Assembly: GCF_026745355.1 (NCBI RefSeq)
Contig: NC_079203.1
Span: 40,660,492-40,724,491 of the forward strand
Reading direction: 5' to 3'
Source of the DNA: Beta vulgaris subsp. vulgaris
Lineage: Eukaryota > Streptophyta > Magnoliopsida > Caryophyllales > Amaranthaceae
Length of the DNA stretch: 64,000 nucleotides
Shown: piece after piece, positions 8,998 to 20,606 of the stretch
How the letters are laid out: each line of letters opens with the position of its first letter
How positions within the stretch are numbered: position 1 is the first letter of the stretch
Program-made: the position numbers and the translations under genes
The notes under the pieces: model-generated
The model's input: the letters and a program-made list of their open reading frames with translations, nothing else
Told to the model about the DNA's origin: nothing
Databases searched by the model: none

Positions 8998-11900
8998 AGT
9001 GTATGAACAACTCAACTTTGGGTTTAATAAACAAAGAAAAAAACTACTTTCAAGCTTTCGGACCTCTTAGTCTTTGTTCTACAATTTATAAGATTATTTC
9101 TAAAATTATGGTCAATAGGTTAAAAGTTGTTATTGGTAAGATTATTCACCTATTGCAAGGAGCTTTTGTCCCTGAAAGATTAATTCAAGATAATGTGCTC
9201 ATAGTACATGAAGTTTTCCATTCTTTTAGAAATAAAAAAAGGGCAGGAATGATGGATAACTTTGAAATTAGGTATGGAGAAAACATATGATCGTTTAGAA
9301 TAAGAGTTCATTTTTATTACTTTTGAGAAATTGGGTTTCTATTCTCGTTGGATAGAATGGCTACAACAATGTATTAATACTATCTCTATTTCTGTTTTAG
9401 TTAATTGTATTACCGGAGAAACTTTTTTCCTGTCAAGAGTAATTCGTCAAGTAGACCCTTTATCTCCTTATATCTTTATTCTATGTGCAGAAATTGTAGC
9501 TCGTCAACTGCATCAAGCTACTTCAATTGGAGCTAAATCTATAGGTGTTAAATTAGGACACTCAAGAGTTCACTAGTAGAATAATTGCTTATTGTTGCGG
9601 TTTTACCCATACGCAACAATATATCACGTAAAAAGAAAAGGTAAAATATAAAACAAAGATATTGCTGCTTCGACCTAAAATCGCAGCAGTGTCAACATGA
9701 ATTTTTTTGAAAAAAGTTGACTATTTGACCAAACATATTACTACTGTTCTTGACAAAAACCGTAGCAATATATTAAAAAATAATATTTTAATATATTGCT
9801 GCGGTTCTTGATAAAAACCGCAGCAATATCATTAAAAAATATTTAAAAAAATATAAAAGGCGTGTCACTTAGGGTTTTTTTTCCTCATTTCTTTTCTCCT
9901 GTCACATAGGCGCCTTCCCCTTCTCATCTCACGCCTCTCACTCCTTCTCTTTCCTCTCACTCCTTTCATCACCATCGCAATATCCTCCTTCCTCTACGGA
10001 TCTCCTTCCACTTTCGCTGAAGACTGTCGATTCTCCTTCCACTTTCGCTGAAAATCGTCGAGTCTCACTCCTCGAAAACACCGTTGGCTGTGCGTTTCCT
10101 CTCATCAAAACAGTCGGATGTAGCGGTTCCTCGACGAAACGGGTTAAAACGAAATCCACCGAAGTTCGACATCCGCTGATTCCGGTTCGTCGTTGGACTC
10201 GAGAGTTCTTCGTCGCCTTTGTTTGTCCTTCGAACCAGACGAAGACGAACCATACGAGATCCGTTTTTAGTTTTTTTTTTTTCTAGTTTTTCCCTTTAGA
10301 TCTGAACTTCTGTATTTTTTAGATCTAAACTTTGGTGGATCTTGGAGATCTGTTTGTCCTTCAAGAAGCTCCTTCGACGGCTCTTCAAATCCCTGTTTAG
10401 TTTTTTTTTCTGTTTTTTTCCTTTAGATCTAAATTTCTATATTTTTTATTTTTTCATTTTCATTTTAATTTCGATTTAAATCTAAACTTCTGTATTTTTT
10501 ATTTTCTTTATTTTTTTAATTTTTGATCGATGTGTAGGATTGTCTTCAGTTGATATTTTATGAATTTGAATCTTTTTGTTGAATGTTGAAATACATCTTT
10601 TGGTCACATTCCTTGAATGAGCTTTGATTTAGGTTATGTTTATGTTGTATTTTCGCTGATTGATCTGCTATTTTAGTTACCTTTAATTTTTATTGCATTT
10701 TAAGTATTCTTAATATTGAAGATTTTAATTTTAAAAAAAACTTTTTTTTTTGAAAAAGTGCATATATTGCTGCAGGTTTGGCTCAAAACTGCAGCAATAG
10801 GTGTACTTTATTAATATTAAAAAAATACATATTGTTGCGGCTTCAATTAGGAACCGTAACAATAGGGTACCCTATTTCCTATTGGTGTGCCCTTAATTGT
10901 TGCCCGCCCAAAATCATCGCAATAGGCCACTTAATGACCGCAACAATAAGCATTTATTCTACTAGTGGTTAAAATTCCTTTTTTGACTTTTGCATATGAC
11001 ACTATGGTGTCTGCTAAAGCTACTGAGAATAGCTGTCATATTATCAAAAATATTTTAGATAAGTAATGTTATATGTCAGGCCAACTTGTTAATTTTCATA
11101 AGTCTGCTTTCCAATGTACTCAAAATATTTCAAAAGTAATTTCTGCTAATTTCGCTAATATCCTGCAAATGGAGGAATCATTCTCTTTAGGCAAATATCT
11201 TGGATAGATGCCCAATTATTAGTACCAAAGTAACTAATGCTACTTGCTGATCTTCAAGAAAAAGTTTCGTCTCAATTGACCAAATGGAAAGTTAACTCTT
11301 TATCTCAGGCGGGTAGGACCATTCTTATTCTAATCTAGCAACGAAAGTCAATTATCAAATACAAAATTTTACTACTTTACCCCCTGCAGTTCTTTCTTCC
11401 TTAGATAAATGCTATATGAACTTTTTCTAGAGTAAAGCCTCAGTGCTAAGTCTCCAAGCTAGATAGGGTGGGCCAAGATTTGTAGACTCAAGAAATTTGG
11501 AGGTTTGGGGCTTAGGAAAGCTAAGACTAATATAATATTACCCTTCAGTTCAAGCTTCTTTGGAAAATTTTAGATTCTCCAGAAAACTTATGCTTAAATT
11601 TAGTTAAGAAAAAGTATTTAAAGTCGGATGATTTGTTTTCTTATAAAATCAAAGCTAATGTTTCTTTGCAATGGAGAAAACTTATGGGATTAAGAAGCTT
11701 TTTTAAAAAATGGGGTAAGACGGAATGTGGGAATGGTGGAACATCTCTTTTTGGTATGATAATTGAGTTTTTAACTATCCCATTGTGGATGTATGTCCTG
11801 TAGTTAGTGAGACTGAAAAAACTAAAGTTAGTTATTTTATTAATCAGGTTCGTCAATGTGATAAATCTCTTCTTTTACAGTTTATCCCGCTAGCTATTTT

Positions 11901-12431
11901 TAATGCAGTGGCTAACTTACTTATTATGTAATTATATTTCTGACAAACTTTTTTCGGGTCTCTCCCTTGATGGAAAATATCCAGTTAAATCAAATATTGA
12001 TCTAATTCAAGGTCTAAACTCACAGTCAGCTGAGCCTACAATTTTTCATTGGATTTGGAAACTGAAAGTTCCCTAAAAAATTAAATTCTTTATTTGGAAA
12101 TTTTGGCAAAATGGTCTTCCTATAAAAAAGGGTTGGAATTAAGTCATGTTTTTCTCCCTATGAACTATATCTTTTGTAGTTATCACTCTGAGGATTACTC
12201 ACATCTTTTCTCCAGTTGTCCTTTCATTATAGATGTGTTTGAAGATTTTTTCATAGTCATATGAATTGGATTTCCCCTCTCATTATTATGGATGACTCAT
12301 CATTTGTTGATCATTTGTCAAAGCTGAAATCTTGCTTCTCAAGCTCTCAATTAGAGATTTTTGCTATTACTTCGTGGTTCATTTGGTATAATCGTAATGG
12401 GATGGTTTTTCATCAAGAGAATTGCTCTCCA
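8998..12431 (+). pseudogene. LINE (non-LTR retrotransposon) RT relic, split by CACTA
   Basis: The pieces 8998-9567 and 10971-12431 together give a degenerate L1-type pol. The fingers/palm region shows IYKIISKIMVNRLK and LLQGAFVPERLIQDN. Later blocks have RQVDPLSPYIFILCAE, then TFAYDTMVSA, where the catalytic FADD has become FAYD. GQLVNFHKSAFQ, WKVNSLSQAGRTILI and the zf-RVT-like HWIWKLKVP and SWFIWYNRNGMVFHQEN blocks follow. Many stops and frameshifts are present and the YADD-type aspartate is mutated, so it is dead. A complete CACTA element sits between the RT halves, and a second CACTA end closes the relic at 12432. Confidence 0.8.
9568..10970 (+). mobile_element. Complete non-autonomous CACTA element, 1397 bp
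   Basis: It starts CACTAGTAGAATAATTGC (9571) and ends with the inverse, TTATTCTACTAGTG (10967). A 3-bp duplication GTT flanks it (9568-9570 and 10968-10970), as expected for En/Spm elements. Subterminal regions repeat TATTGCTGCGG and GCAGCAATA words in both orientations. The interior is CT- and T-rich with no transposase. Its two ends differ: the left continues GGTTTTACCC and the right, inverted, continues GGTCATTAAGTGG. That difference lets the orphan ends at 12432 and 19454 be typed as the right (3') kind. Confidence 0.88.
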
Positions 12432-13260
12432 CACTAGTAGAATACATACTAATTGTGGCGGTAATTAAGTGGCCTATAGCGGCGGTTTTGACCGCGCAAC
12501 AATTAAGGGTGCAACAATAGGTAATTAATCTATAGCTGCGGTTTTTTACTGTGGCAATAGGCTGAGATATCGCTGCGGTTCCTGGGCAAAATCGCAGCAA
12601 TATATTGATTTTTTTTATATAAAAATTATTTATGCATGCATTTTCCATCCAACCTCCTCATGTAGGAAGCAGAATTCAGGAGCTGCAGCAATATTTTCTG
12701 TATAAATTTCGTGAGACCTCCGTTTGTAAATTGGATAAATCCATAATTGAGAATTAACTTGTACAATATTATATGCAACATTCATCATCTAATTGTCCTA
12801 AACAACCAACATCCACCAAAATTCATCCAACAAACAACATCCATCATCCTCTAACAACGAATTTTCCTCCAACATCCATCATCTAATATCCAGTTCAACA
12901 AGAAATAAATACGATTCAAAATTCAACATAAATATCGTGCGAATCCTATATATATATATATATAAATGAGTTCATATGAGAATGCACACTTACAAGAGAA
13001 ATTAGAATGAATTTTACGCGATATAACTCTTATTAAATAAGTGATGTAACTCCAAGAAATGAATATTAGAAAAAAAAATTAATAATAATTTCTAGGCTCA
13101 AAATTTGTTAGGGGGTATAACTCTAATGAACAAGTGGTGTAACTCTAATCCAATTGTATGGTTGAGATTCATTCTTATTTCTCATGTAAAAAACATTCTC
13201 ATGTGATCTTGCTCCTATATACACATATATATATACATATATACATATGTATGTATATAT

Positions 13261-13520
13261 TACTTCCTCCGTTTCAAAATAGATGGTACATTGTTGACTA
13301 AAACGCTTGTCGAGGCACTACTTTGACTACTAATATCTTTAATTATGTATTAGAGTAAAGTATAAAATTTTGATTTTCGAAATATACATTAAGACAAATC
13401 CAACAACATATTACATTATAACATTTGATTTTACCTAATAGTAATAATGCATGGTCAAACCTCATTCATGAATAGTGGAAAAGTCAACAATGTAGCATCT
13501 ATTTTGAAACGGAGGAAGTA
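13261..13520. mobile_element. Stowaway MITE, 256 bp
   Basis: CTTCCTCCGTTTCAAAATAG (13263) and its near-perfect inverse, ending GAAACGGAGGAAG (13518), flanked by TA. The outer 35 bp pair closely, including ATGGTACATTGTTGAC. Confidence 0.92.
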
Positions 13521-13869
13521 TGAAAAATTGATAGGAACAGTCTCAACTATGGGTGTTCCGCCATTTTCGGTCCCAAATAAAGATTATTTTTGAGCTTTCC
13601 CAACTATTGATAGGAACGCCCATAGTATGTATGTATGTAAGTTACAAATACTTATGTAAGTGAAATCCTCCGAACCAGAATATAAACTGAGTACGTAATA
13701 TTACGCATGACAAATAAAACGACACTCCTCACTTCCTTGTTGTTGTGGGCACTGTATTATAAGTTTTAAGAAAATGAGGAAATTTATCGAATAATGAGAT
13801 TAACATATATAGGCTTTTAATTGAATAAAATAAGTATATTATACCTCAACACGCTTCCAAAGAATTGCT

Positions 13870-16800
13870 TGTCCCGACGAACTTTGTTGCCGCTCATCCA
13901 AAACCGCCTAAAAGCACTACATAACAAAACATCAAATAATTTACACTTTATTTGCTTTATATTATAATCTGAATCCATTTAAAATATATCAAACCGATCA
14001 ACTTACGCTATCATAGCCGGTTTAATTTTTAACTTCCGCTCCTTGTGTATGCTAGCAGAATCAAAGACATAAATTATCGCGAGTGTGGGACATATGACAA
14101 GGAGCATCCAATGACGGCTATTGCAAGATTGAATGACAAAAGTTACTGTTAAATCAAAATACTATCCAACAATCAACATTTGTAAAACTATTAAGATAGA
14201 ATATTACCCTTGAAAGATTCACGCGAAGATGATACTAGCACCATCAAGGACGGATCGAGTCAAAGCACACTGGATTTAAGTTGTTGCATTCACATCCACA
14301 GTACTCTACGGATACATCAAACAAACACGAACAACATCCCCAAATCCGCTCAAGTCAGTTTGCGATGCCCTATATAAAAAATAGACAAATGTAAAATTTA
14401 TGTGCAAAATACAACTATTATACAATCAAATGTAAAAAAAATCATAAATTTTGATTATTCTTACCTCATGTACACTTGGATAATAGAAATATTAAGCATC
14501 TCCCCTTTCAAGAACTGAACAACATCCTCCTTGGTCAGAAAAGCGGTGGAACCTTCTAGATAATGGAACATGGAGCTCGACAAGGTAACACCAATGGTAT
14601 CATCGTCTGCGACGACAAGGGCAAATGTGTCTGCTAACTCTCTATATTCTTCAGTGAGGGATTCTAATAACGATGTATCATCGACAATTGGACTATAAAG
14701 AGTAGTCGAATCGGCTAAAAGCTGCTGGCTAGGACATCAGCATCCCCCGAAATCCCCTCTTGTTTTTTAGGTGTCGGTGTAACCTAATAATTATTGTTGA
14801 GAACGTGTATAAGATTATGTAATTTTTAAATTAAACACTATTATTTTTACAAAAATGGAGAAGATTTGAACAACTACCTCATCAGTTAACATTTGCACTA
14901 AATTTTTTGGCCATTGCACCCACGTACCCAAAGCAGTAGCTGTAGTGTTGATTTCATATGTGGGGACAGGGACAGGTAGTGGAAAATGTCCATACTTCTC
15001 TACATAACGATGAAATTTCACTCGAAGGTGATCATTCATCATTGTAGACCCATGAATTGTAGTGGTCTCATCAAAAGCATAAGAATGTGCAACTGCCACT
15101 AGGCAAGTCACTCCACTAGTTGGATCTATCAAATATAATCGATATGACATCTCGTCCTAACAATAATGTAAAGTTCTAATTACGTATAATTATTTGTATA
15201 AAGCATGTGTCTATATGTTAAATATATGTACCTTCAACCAAGGAGACTGGGTGTCAAAAAATCCAGATGGTAGAGTAGGTAGGTGAGTGGGCTGTGAGGC
15301 AGATGGCCCAGTAGATGGTGAAGCAAATGGTGCAAAAAATGGTGATGCAGATGATGGAACAAATGATGGAGTAGGTAGTTGAGTGGGTTGTGAAAGCCCC
15401 CACATTCTACATATACGTTGCAATGACATTTCTCCACCTTTCAGACAATTTCCTCATGAATGCTTCCTCTTGTTTCTGCCTCGAGCTCCAATGTTCCTAG
15501 GAGATGGATGGCCAAAAGCCCTCCAATAGCTCACATTGATGCCTCCAAAATCATAACAACGACTCGAATGATCTGGCTTCTCTACAAGAGCCATAAAAAG
15601 GGCGTCTTTGTTATTTATCGGAGTGAACTCACCCTTTGCTTGCTTATCCTTGTACTCCAACTGTCCAAAAAGCAAGTTACAAATAATAATATAGTTAATA
15701 AAAAAAAAACGTATGGATATGTCAAAGTAAAAGTTATAGTCATATACATACGTATTTGTCAACTGCAATCTTTATCTCCTCAATTGGAATAAATTGTTAT
15801 TCAGTGACAAGATCTTTCTTATGCATCGCACACCACCAGTCATCACCCCGGTTAATATGAGAGGACACCGAGGAGAATGGTGTACTAGATAACGATACAT
15901 AATCAAAACTAGGTGGAAAGAAGTTATCATGCTTCTACAACTCTCTAGCATCCCCATAGTTCCTTTGACCTAAGTGATGATGATGTGTGTTCTTTTTTGC
16001 ACTTTGGATCGTTTTTTCTCGCTTTTTTTTGTAAAAAGAAAACATATTAAGTTAGTAGAATATAATTTAAATTAATATAATCAAGTTAATTAGATTATAA
16101 ACTTACTACATCCTCATTTGACGTCGTCATAGACTCTTTAAAAGTAAGCCAATCCTCCATCTTGATATGCTTCTATATATCTGGAGGGTTATCACCTTGC
16201 TTCTCTTCCTTTGATCTGACTCTGGCCATTGTGATCCAACCAAATACCAATTTACCCTTAAAAGCCCTCCATCTAGTGTTCACAGTATATAAGTATTTTT
16301 TCTTCAATCTCACCTCGTCCGGAGGTGAAACATATTATGTTTTCCATCATCAACAAATAAATAAGCACATTAGGTCATCATTAGTACAATAAATCCCAAA
16401 ATTGTAAATGGTATAGTTACGAAAATCATCAACGTATCTTACCATAGTGCTTGTCCACATCAAATCCAACGGGGCAGGAGAAATGTTTCTCCATTTCCAA
16501 TTGATGTTAAGCCTACGTTGAGAAAGATCGACCCAAATACCATACTTGGCTCGCCACGGACCTAATAGAACAAACGATTGGAAATTCAAACATGTTTCGG
16601 TTGTAAGCATGATAAATTATAACTATCTTACAGTCAATAATTACATGTTGGTCTCCCCAACTTATCAAACTGTAAGTACATATCTTCTGTGTTGTTGAGC
16701 CTCATCGTGGGACCTCTTTTACTCTTTCTATATGCCTTTGTCTTCCCACTTGACTTCTTCCTCCTCCCTTGTGCACCATAATATGCACTGGTCTGACGAC

Positions 16801-17097
16801 GATCTAAGAATCAAAATAAGGAAACTAAACTAAAGAACGAACAAATAAGTTACATATTCAATATTCACAATAATCAAATAAGCGCGAACCTAAGTGGGGT
16901 GGCTGACGTGAATCAGATGTCACCTCAATGCCAAGTAAAGCATTCCGTTCTCTTCTTCTCATGTTTATTTCCCACCAAGCATCTAACGCTTCTGCAGCAC
17001 TATTTGCAGCACGATCGTTATCCTCCCCCTGGCCAGGCTCCTTTTCTAGGATAAACGGTGCATCTGATGAGTGATCGCTCGAACCTTCACTAGCCAT
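13870..17097 (-). pseudogene. CACTA-encoded TNPA-like protein with Ulp1 (C48) protease remnant
   Basis: Several minus-strand blocks separated by intron-like gaps read as a plant CACTA second gene. The start is MASEGSSDHSSDAPF (17097). It is followed by a basic block (GRRKKSSGKTKAYRKSKRG, about 16750), a WVDLSQRRLNINWKWRN block (16520), WRAFKGKLVFGWITMARV (16260) and ALVEKPDHSSRCYDFGG (15590), typical of the Ptta/En/Spm plant transposase family. Then come a Pro/Ser linker and VTLSSSMFHYLEGSTAF (about 14590). A Ulp1-like core follows, SRHWMLLVICPTLAIIYVFDSA (split here only by coordinates 14120-14050), with the catalytic His-Trp and Asp. The last block (SSSGQAILWKRVE, 13900) ends before the catalytic Cys motif, and stops occur around 14240-14350. 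It is probably decayed; the splicing is inferred. Confidence 0.6.
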
Positions 17098-17155
17098 ATT
17101 TGTAGCACATATATAGAAACAACAAAAAAGTGTTAATTAACAAAATTTAAAATAA

Positions 17156-17515
17156 TACTCCCTCCATCCCAAAATACTCTTGACACTTATCAATGCAAGT
17201 AGTTTTAAATTATAAGTTGTTATTTGGTTATCAATTATTATTTTTTATTCAAAAGTAGATGTGATAGGAGTTAGTAGTTAATAAAATAAAAGTAGTATTA
17301 TTTTATTTTAAGGAGACATAATGTTGGCCATGGTTAGAGTTGGTAGGTAATAAGAGTGGTATTATTTTATTGGGAGGAGAGATAGTGTGGATAAATAATT
17401 AAAAGGTAGAATGATTAAAATAACAGTGGGTCATATCCTAAAATAGAAGTGTAAAGAGTATTCTGGGATAGATAAAAAAGAAAAGTGTAAAGAGTATTTT
17501 GGGACGGAAGGAGTA
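17156..17515. mobile_element. Stowaway MITE, 356 bp
   Basis: CTCCCTCCATCCCAAAATAC (17158) and the inverse, TTTTGGGACGGAAGGAG (17513), flanked by TA. It lies just upstream of the start codon of the CACTA-encoded gene at 17097. Confidence 0.88.
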
Positions 17516-17586
17516 TATATACACATGCCTCAACATATTATTGTAAGGAAATCTATTAAAAACTCATCAATTTATAATTCAAATTA

Positions 17587-19221
17587 CTCATATATAGGGG
17601 TGAAAGTTCGGTGTGCGGTTTGGATTAGGGCCTAATCCAATCCGATCCAAATAAAATTTGGATTTCAATCCGAATCCAAACCAATTAGGGTTTGAATCCG
17701 ATCCAATCCAATCCGAATTTTCATACTCTAGATTGGATCCGATCCAAAAATCCGATTGTTTTTAGAACTCTAGTTTTTCGATTAAGGGTGCGTTCTGTTC
17801 AACTTAAAAAATTAAGTTTCAGGTCCAATAAGTTCAGATAAGTTCAGATAAGTTCAGATAAGTTCAGATAAGGTCTAATAAGTGCAATAAGTTCCAATAA
17901 GGTCTAATAAGGTCCAATAAGTTCCAATCAGGTGCAATAAGTTCCAATCAGGTACAATAAGTTCCAATCAGGTCTAATAAGGTCCAATAAGTTCCAATCA
18001 GGTCTAATAAGGTCCAATAAGGTCCAAATAGTCAATGTTTGATAAACATTTGTATTATTGTCCACTATTTTGTTATTCATAATTTCATATCACTATTAGC
18101 GGATTATGTTATTATTAGAATTTTAATTAAAGTACCACAATGATTATATAGTATTATACTTGTATTAGTGTCTATTATTTTATTATTTATTTGTATTATG
18201 TCTATTATTTTATTATTTATTTGTATTAATTTTATTAGCGGATTATGTACTAGTATTTTATAAAATTAATTTTTTGATTTTCTACTAGTATTTTATAAAA
18301 TTAATTTTTTGATTTTCTACTAGTATTTTATAAAATTAAAACAATACTATTAGATATATTAGTGATGAAAGTTATGTATAGGCAAATATATAAATAGTAA
18401 TTTTTTTGTTAAATTAATTATCATAACAGATAATTAATAATCATTATTTTTTAAAGGACGAATTATAATAATTATTATTCCATAAAAAATTTTGAGGGGT
18501 AGTATTTACGTTAGTGGTAATATTTATGTTATTCATGGTCAATGTTTTTGTCTGATAAGGTCAAATAAGTTTCAATCAGGTTCAATAAGGTCTAATAAGT
18601 TTCAATCAGGTCCAATAAGGTCTAATAAGTTTCAATCAGGGTCAATAAGTTCCAATAAGGTCCAATAAGGTCAATCAGGTTCAATCAGGTCCAATAAGTT
18701 CCAATCAGGTTCAATCAGGTCCAATAAGTTGAATCAGGTCCAATCAGGTCCAATCAGGTTTAATAAGTTCCAATAAGTTCAGTTCAGGTTCAATAAGTTC
18801 AGTTCAGATAAGTTCCAATAAGTTCAGGTCCAATAAGTTGAATAGAACGCACCCTAAATGAATTAAGCACAAAACCAACTTAGTAGATTTAGGAAATGAG
18901 GAACTAAGTGCACTTTGTGTTTTAGGGGAAGGGTTGAAGTGCTATGTGTATTGGGCTATGGAGTAGTTATTTTATAAAAAAAATCAGTTAAGCACTTAAA
19001 CCCAATCCAGATACATAATACAAGGCATATTACTATTTGGTTATATTGGATTTTTGGATCCGATCACCCTCAATCCAATCCGATCTGAAAATCCAATTTT
19101 TCAAAAAATCTCAATCCGATCCAATCCGAACACAGTTCAAATCCGATCCGAATTACTAATTCAGATTGGATTGGATTGGATTTTGGATATTATCCGAATA
19201 ACTTTCACCCCTACTCATATA
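17587..19221. mobile_element. hAT-type element, 1.62 kb including a nested Tourist
   Basis: TAGGGGTGAAAGTT (17595) and AACTTTCACCCCTA (19213) are perfect inverted termini with 8-bp duplications CTCATATA (17587-17594 and 19214-19221). Subterminal regions are rich in AATCCGATCCAATCC words. Without the nested element it is about 547 bp, so it is non-autonomous. The short ORF over its right arm is a translation of the repeat. Confidence 0.92.
17783..18857. mobile_element. Tourist-type element, motif-array family, copy 2 (1.07 kb)
   Basis: GGGTGCGTTCTGTTCAACTTA (17786) and the inverse of GGGTGCGTTCTATTCAACTTA (18854) are near-perfect inverted termini flanked by TAA. The arms consist of dozens of GGTCCAATAAG, GTTCCAATCAGG and GTTCAGATAA words. 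The centre is AT-rich and shared with copy 1. It is inserted in the left arm of the hAT at 17595-19213. Confidence 0.9.
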
Positions 19222-19227
19222 GAACTT

Positions 19228-19449
19228 TTTTTACCTTTAATTTTGGTCAATAGATTGCTCGATAACCGTTGTTCCTTCTTGGTGATCCATGCGCATGTAA
19301 CTATTTTCGATACCAGGCAGATCCATCATATCATCATTTGGGATAGAGAAAAGGGGGCTATCATCAAACTTATCATATTCTTCTTCATCGTCAACATCAC
19401 CGAATCCTAAAATTTTCCTTTTACCATAAATAACAATGAACCACTGATG
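19228..19449 (-). pseudogene. TNP2-like CACTA transposase, C-terminal fragment
   Basis: The minus strand reads an acidic tail, GFGDVDDEEEYDKFDDSPLF, then SIPNDDMMDLPGIENS and a stop at about 19228. This resembles the acidic C-terminal end of plant TNP2 transposases, and its place upstream (minus sense) of the TNPA-like gene fits. The catalytic domain is absent because the sequence is cut at 19449, next to another CACTA terminus. The assignment is by resemblance only. Confidence 0.45.
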
Positions 19450-19453
19450 ATCT

Positions 19454-19580
19454 CACTAGTAGAATAATTGTTTATTGCTGCGGTCATTAAGTGGCCTATT
19501 GCGGCGGTTTTGGCCGCGCAGCAATTAAGGGGGAAACAATAGGTAATTAATATATTGCTGCGGTTTTTAAAATATCATTC
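19454..19580 (-). mobile_element. CACTA 3'-type terminus of a second element
   Basis: CACTAGTAGAATAATTG at 19454 and the following GGTCATTAAGTGGCC, GCGGCGGTTTTGGCC and GCAGCAATTAAGG blocks match the 3'-type ends at 12432 and 10967 closely. The element should extend to the right, but no opposite terminus was found before 21565. 19580-20140 is AT-rich and unrecognised. Confidence 0.7.
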
Positions 19581-20146
19581 AAGAATTAAAGTACAACATA
19601 TCTCTATTATATGAGGTAAAAAGGTTTATGTAAAATATCATTCAAGAATCAAAGGGGCTTGAAACAAAAATACCAAAAATATAATTATAACAATCACTCA
19701 CAAGTCAACTAAAATCATAAAATTGCATAATTTACGTTATGCAAATCACTAAAATGAGAAAACTTTACAAAAACTTAAAAATTCACTTCCAAACTACTAC
19801 AACCTATGAAAAACTGACTTGAAATCAAAGTGTCCACTTTCTTTGCAATTTATGAAATACTGTAGTTAATTCAAAAATCAACTAAAAATTATAATATTAG
19901 AAACATAAATATATTCAATAAAATTTATATTCTTTTCATAGAATTTAACTTTGAAAAGTACAAAAAAAAAAAAAAGGTGTGAGACTTAAGTGACATAAAC
20001 TAAACCAATCAAATTTTGCAACTAAAACAATTATACTTCGTATGTCTAATGTTCAAATTTTGACTCTTATGTCAAAGAAAATCGAGTTTCTAATTCGAAA
20101 AAAATGCAAGCACGCATCGCGTGCAAAAAATTATAGTGTGTACATA

Positions 20147-20370
20147 AGCCATGTCAATTTTTTTTATTAGGAAATTAAGTCAGGCTAACCCCTATAAGAC
20201 TACTAGCCTATAGAAAACACCAGCACATTGGCTGATAAGGCATGCATAGCATGCGAAGGACATACCCCAGCATAATGCTGGGGGTAAGGATCGAACTCCT
20301 GACCTCAGGGCCAAGGGGGAGCGCTCTACCCACTTGAGCTAACTCCTATCCTTTATGAGCCATGTCAATT
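20147..20370 (-). mobile_element. tRNA-derived SINE, 13-bp TSD
   Basis: On the minus strand, 20346 downwards reads a tRNA-like head: a TTAGCTCAAGTGGGTAGAGC A-box region, then AGGTCAGGAGTTCGATCC containing a B-box. The tail is a poly(T)/poly(A) stretch at 20160-20167. Identical target duplications AGCCATGTCAATT occur at 20147-20159 and 20358-20370. Length is about 198 bp. It is not a functional tRNA gene: the head runs into a SINE body with no acceptor-stem closure. Confidence 0.85.
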
Positions 20371-20569
20371 AACAAAAGTAAAATTAGTTTGCAACAAGAT
20401 TTGAACTTGTGACCTCTTGCAATTATACATGACACAATTACCATCTCAACCAACTTTCAATCATGTTTGAAGTGTCCACATTATTATATTTGTACCTTTT
20501 ACATGTCGAGTTTTCCTTTATATATTTCAATGGGATTGGAAAAAAATGCATATCGAGTTTGAAAACACA

Positions 20570-20606
20570 ATACCAACCCGGGGCAGCGCCCTGGCGCAAA
20601 TACTAG
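20570..20606 (+). mobile_element. Helitron 3' end (first of a tandem pair)
   Basis: CCCGGGGCAGCGCCCTGG can fold into a hairpin 13 bases before a terminal CTAG (20603-20606). This is the structure of Helitron 3' ends. The 5' end of this copy was not located; it may include the SINE-bearing region to the left. Confidence 0.6.

Larger units (their letters stand above)
12432..19449 (-). mobile_element. Large CACTA element remnant in minus orientation
   Basis: CACTAGTAGAATACATAC at 12432 is a 3'-type CACTA end, joined to subterminal GCTGCGG repeats. To its right, on the minus strand, come a TNPA/Ulp1-type gene (17097-13870) and then the C-terminal part of a TNP2-like transposase (19440-19228). 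This is the expected TNP2, then TNPA, then 3' end order of a plant CACTA element read on the minus strand. The 5' end and most of TNP2 are missing; the remnant stops at 19449, just before another CACTA terminus. Two Stowaways and a hAT with a nested Tourist element are inserted. 12650-13260 holds no clear gene. Confidence 0.65.

Noticed and set aside
20280..20346. A tRNA gene on the minus strand
   Set aside because: A and B boxes are present, but the acceptor stem does not close, the sequence continues into a body with a poly(A)-like tail, and a 13-bp duplication surrounds it; it is a SINE.
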